From Hyphomicrobiales bacterium (lineage in GTDB: Bacteria; Pseudomonadota; Alphaproteobacteria; Rhizobiales; Rhizobiaceae), in assembly GCA_900471525.1 (NCBI GenBank), contig UCEZ01000013.1:339373-403372 (forward strand): 64,000 nt of DNA. The letters are read 5' to 3'. Under the pieces are notes generated by a model that worked only from the letters and a program-made list of their open reading frames with translations, was not told where the DNA came from and ran no database searches. Shown here piece by piece: positions 62,564 through 64,000 of the stretch. The first letter of the stretch is position 1. Each line of letters begins with the position of its first letter. Made by a program: the position numbers and the translations under genes.

Positions 62564-63519
62564 CCGCCCCGGTGCTTTCACTCAAGGACGCCTGTGTGCG
62601 CTATGGCGACCTGACTGCCGTGGAAGGCGTGTCGATCGACCTGCATGGTGGCGAAACGCTCGGCCTCGTCGGGGAGAGCGGCTGCGGCAAGTCATCTGTT
62701 GCACGGGCCATTTCCGGACTGAATCCGCTGTCTTCCGGAACGATGATGGTCCAACAGGAGGATGTGGCAGTAAAGCTCCGGACCGACCGCCGGTTTTTGG
62801 CCGATCGCGTGCAGCTTCTTTTCCAGGATCCGGTGGCCTCACTTTCTCCACGACTTACGGTCGGCGCGCTTCTCGCCGAACCGCTGAAGATCCGCAAGAT
62901 TTTCAATGCGGACACATGGGCTGCAGCGATTGCACTTCTGCAGGATATGGGGCTGGGCGAACAGTTCCTGTCACGCTATCCGCATCAGTTGAGCGGCGGG
63001 CAAGCGCGAAGGGTGGCGCTTGCCCGGGTGCTGACGGCCAAGCCGCGGATTATCGTCGCCGACGAACCGACGGCCGGGCTCGACGTCTCCATACAGGGCG
63101 ACATGCTCAACCTGCTGCGCGCGCTCCGCGACAGGCTTGGGCTCAGCTATCTGTTCATCTCGCACAATCTCAATGTCGTCGGCCGCGTCACGGAACGCGT
63201 GGCCATCATGTATCTCGGCCAGATCGTCGAGACAGGAAAGACCGGCCTGCTTTTCCGCGATCCGGCGCACCCCTACACAAAGGCGCTTTTGTCCTCCAAT
63301 CTGACGATCGATCCGCAACGCCGGCGCGAACGCGTCATTCTCAAAGGCGAATTGCCAAGCCCGCGCAACCCACCCTCCGGTTGCCGTTTCCATCAGCGCT
63401 GTCCGCTCGCTCGGGATATCTGCGCCGTCCGGCAGCCACGGCTTGAGACACAGGCGGATGGTCGTATGGTCGCCTGCCATTTTCCTCTGAGCGGCGGCTC
63501 TGAGGCGATGGCAGGATAG
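62560..63519 (+). CDS. Peptide-type ABC ATPase (DppF-like)
   Basis: A 319-residue ATPase: Walker A G-E-S-G-C-G-K-S-S, signature L-S-G-G-Q-A-R-R-V, Walker B I-I-V-A-D-E-P-T-A-G-L-D, H-loop I-S-H-N-L. The C-terminal S-G-C-R-F-H-Q-R-C-P motif is typical of DppF/OppF. The ATG overlaps the preceding stop by four bases. It completes the importer; 115 bp later starts the flavoprotein gene. Confidence 0.9.
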   Translation: MTAPVLSLKDACVRYGDLTAVEGVSIDLHGGETLGLVGESGCGKSSVARAISGLNPLSSGTMMVQQEDVAVKLRTDRRFLADRVQLLFQDPVASLSPRLTVGALLAEPLKIRKIFNADTWAAAIALLQDMGLGEQFLSRYPHQLSGGQARRVALARVLTAKPRIIVADEPTAGLDVSIQGDMLNLLRALRDRLGLSYLFISHNLNVVGRVTERVAIMYLGQIVETGKTGLLFRDPAHPYTKALLSSNLTIDPQRRRERVILKGELPSPRNPPSGCRFHQRCPLARDICAVRQPRLETQADGRMVACHFPLSGGSEAMAG

Positions 63520-63572
63520 CCCGGACAATGCGCCTCACATTCAAGCTAACCTGCATTCTAAATAATATTTAG

Positions 63573-63589
63573 TCTATAGATTTTATGTA
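63573..63589 (+). promoter_or_regulatory. Degenerate sulfur box upstream of the flavoprotein gene
   Basis: TCTATAGATTTTATGTA matches eight of the ten arm positions of TCTAT-N7-ATAGA and lies 45 bp before ATG 63635. The AT-rich flanks resemble boxes 1-3. Confidence 0.45.
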
Positions 63590-63634
63590 TTTCAGATGCC
63601 ATAGTTGAACCCACGTGTTTGAGGAAGCGTTGTA

Positions 63635-64000
63635 ATGACATTATCCGCATCTTTGCAATCCGAACAGAAAACCGGCCTTCAGCTCGAGACCGACGTGCTG
63701 ATCATCGGTGGCGGCCCCGCCGGCTGCTGGGCGGCGCTCAATGCCGTCTCCGCAGGTGCGAGAGTAGTGCTTGCGGACAAGGGCTATTGTGGCAGCTCCG
63801 GTGCAACGGCATCCGCGGGTACCCAGATCTGGTATGTGCCGCCGGTTCCCGAGGAACGGGAAACCGCCATGGCGAGCCGCGAGGCGATGGGGGGATATCT
63901 TTCCGACCGAGGCTGGATGGGGCCTGTACTCGACAAGACCTATGAGTGCGTCAACCGGCTTGCGGATTGGGGATACCCCTTCCCAAAGGATGAGAACGAC
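63635..64000 (+). CDS. Fumarate-reductase-like FAD flavoprotein (partial, runs off the edge)
   Basis: The first 122 codons are present. The FAD-binding dinucleotide motif G-G-G-P-A-G-C-W-A-A lies near residue 26, followed by V-V-L-A-D-K-G-Y-C-G-S-S-G-A-T-A-S-A-G-T, typical of fumarate reductase/succinate dehydrogenase and adenylylsulfate-reductase-type flavoproteins (FAD_binding_2). The last visible residues include D-W-G-Y-P-F-P-K-D-E. The ATG is preceded by GAGGAAGCG. A sulfur-box-like site and the ABC operon upstream suggest oxidation or reduction of a sulfur compound. The partner (a ferredoxin-like subunit is common) would lie beyond the window. Confidence 0.75.
   Translation, partial: MTLSASLQSEQKTGLQLETDVLIIGGGPAGCWAALNAVSAGARVVLADKGYCGSSGATASAGTQIWYVPPVPEERETAMASREAMGGYLSDRGWMGPVLDKTYECVNRLADWGYPFPKDEND

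Overview
The window looks like a piece of a Rhizobiaceae-type genome (Rhizobium/Agrobacterium and relatives, Hyphomicrobiales). Evidence: GC-rich coding with AT-rich promoters, a rhizobial-style intergenic palindromic repeat, an ehu/eut ectoine cluster, a PucR-regulated catabolic cluster, and no housekeeping, tRNA or rRNA genes. A remnant of a plasmid-type helicase/methylase next to the nicotinate genes suggests a megaplasmid, chromid or mobile-DNA history. This assignment is an inference; no replication gene is present.

Layout. (1) 1-5.6 kb: a nicotinate lower pathway (nicC, nicD, nicE, nicF, nicX, MarR regulator) with the first codons of a divergent 2Fe-2S (NicA-like) subunit at the left edge. 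(2) 5.6-16.4 kb: a methylase remnant, then an eight-gene minus-strand cluster (two-component flavin monooxygenase, aldehyde dehydrogenase, hydrolase, carboxymuconolactone-decarboxylase-like protein, polar-amino-acid-type ABC importer). A PucR-type regulator and a divergent AA_synth protein flank it. The substrate is unknown to me. (3) 16.5-31.1 kb: ectoine/hydroxyectoine uptake and degradation (ehuABCD, eutABC, doeA, doeB, enuR on the minus strand; asnC, dehydrogenase, transaminase, oxidoreductase divergent on the plus strand). (4) 31.5-36.5 kb: cytochrome bo ubiquinol oxidase genes cyoABCD plus SURF1, followed by an MFS carrier at 36.7-38.1 kb.

(5) 38.3-64 kb is a large sulfur-scavenging region. 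It holds an msuE-sfnG-Liv-type ABC transporter-sfnB operon, a homocysteine methyltransferase with an ATPase-less amino-acid importer, an ssuABC-like sulfonate importer, a small hydrolase, an iron/2-oxoglutarate-type oxygenase, cysE, an XRE-cupin (SutR-like) regulator, a peptide-type ABC importer and the start of a fumarate-reductase-like flavoprotein. Three promoters in this region carry the same 17-bp box, TCTAT-N7-ATAGA, and further degenerate copies precede other genes. The box fits a LysR-type T-N11-A site and suggests one regulon.

The most striking item lies inside the sulfur region: a 123-residue protein (57237-57608, minus) with 57 methionines and 8 cysteines. Its first 64 residues use only Met, Asn, Pro, Gly and Ala. 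It is convergent with a 61-residue peptide gene with a Met-rich tail that overlaps the XRE-cupin regulator. Just upstream, 56000-56108 looks like a small RNA with an exposed CUCCUCCC loop and a strong terminator. I propose this as a candidate undescribed sulfur-storage, redox-sensing or metal-binding module.
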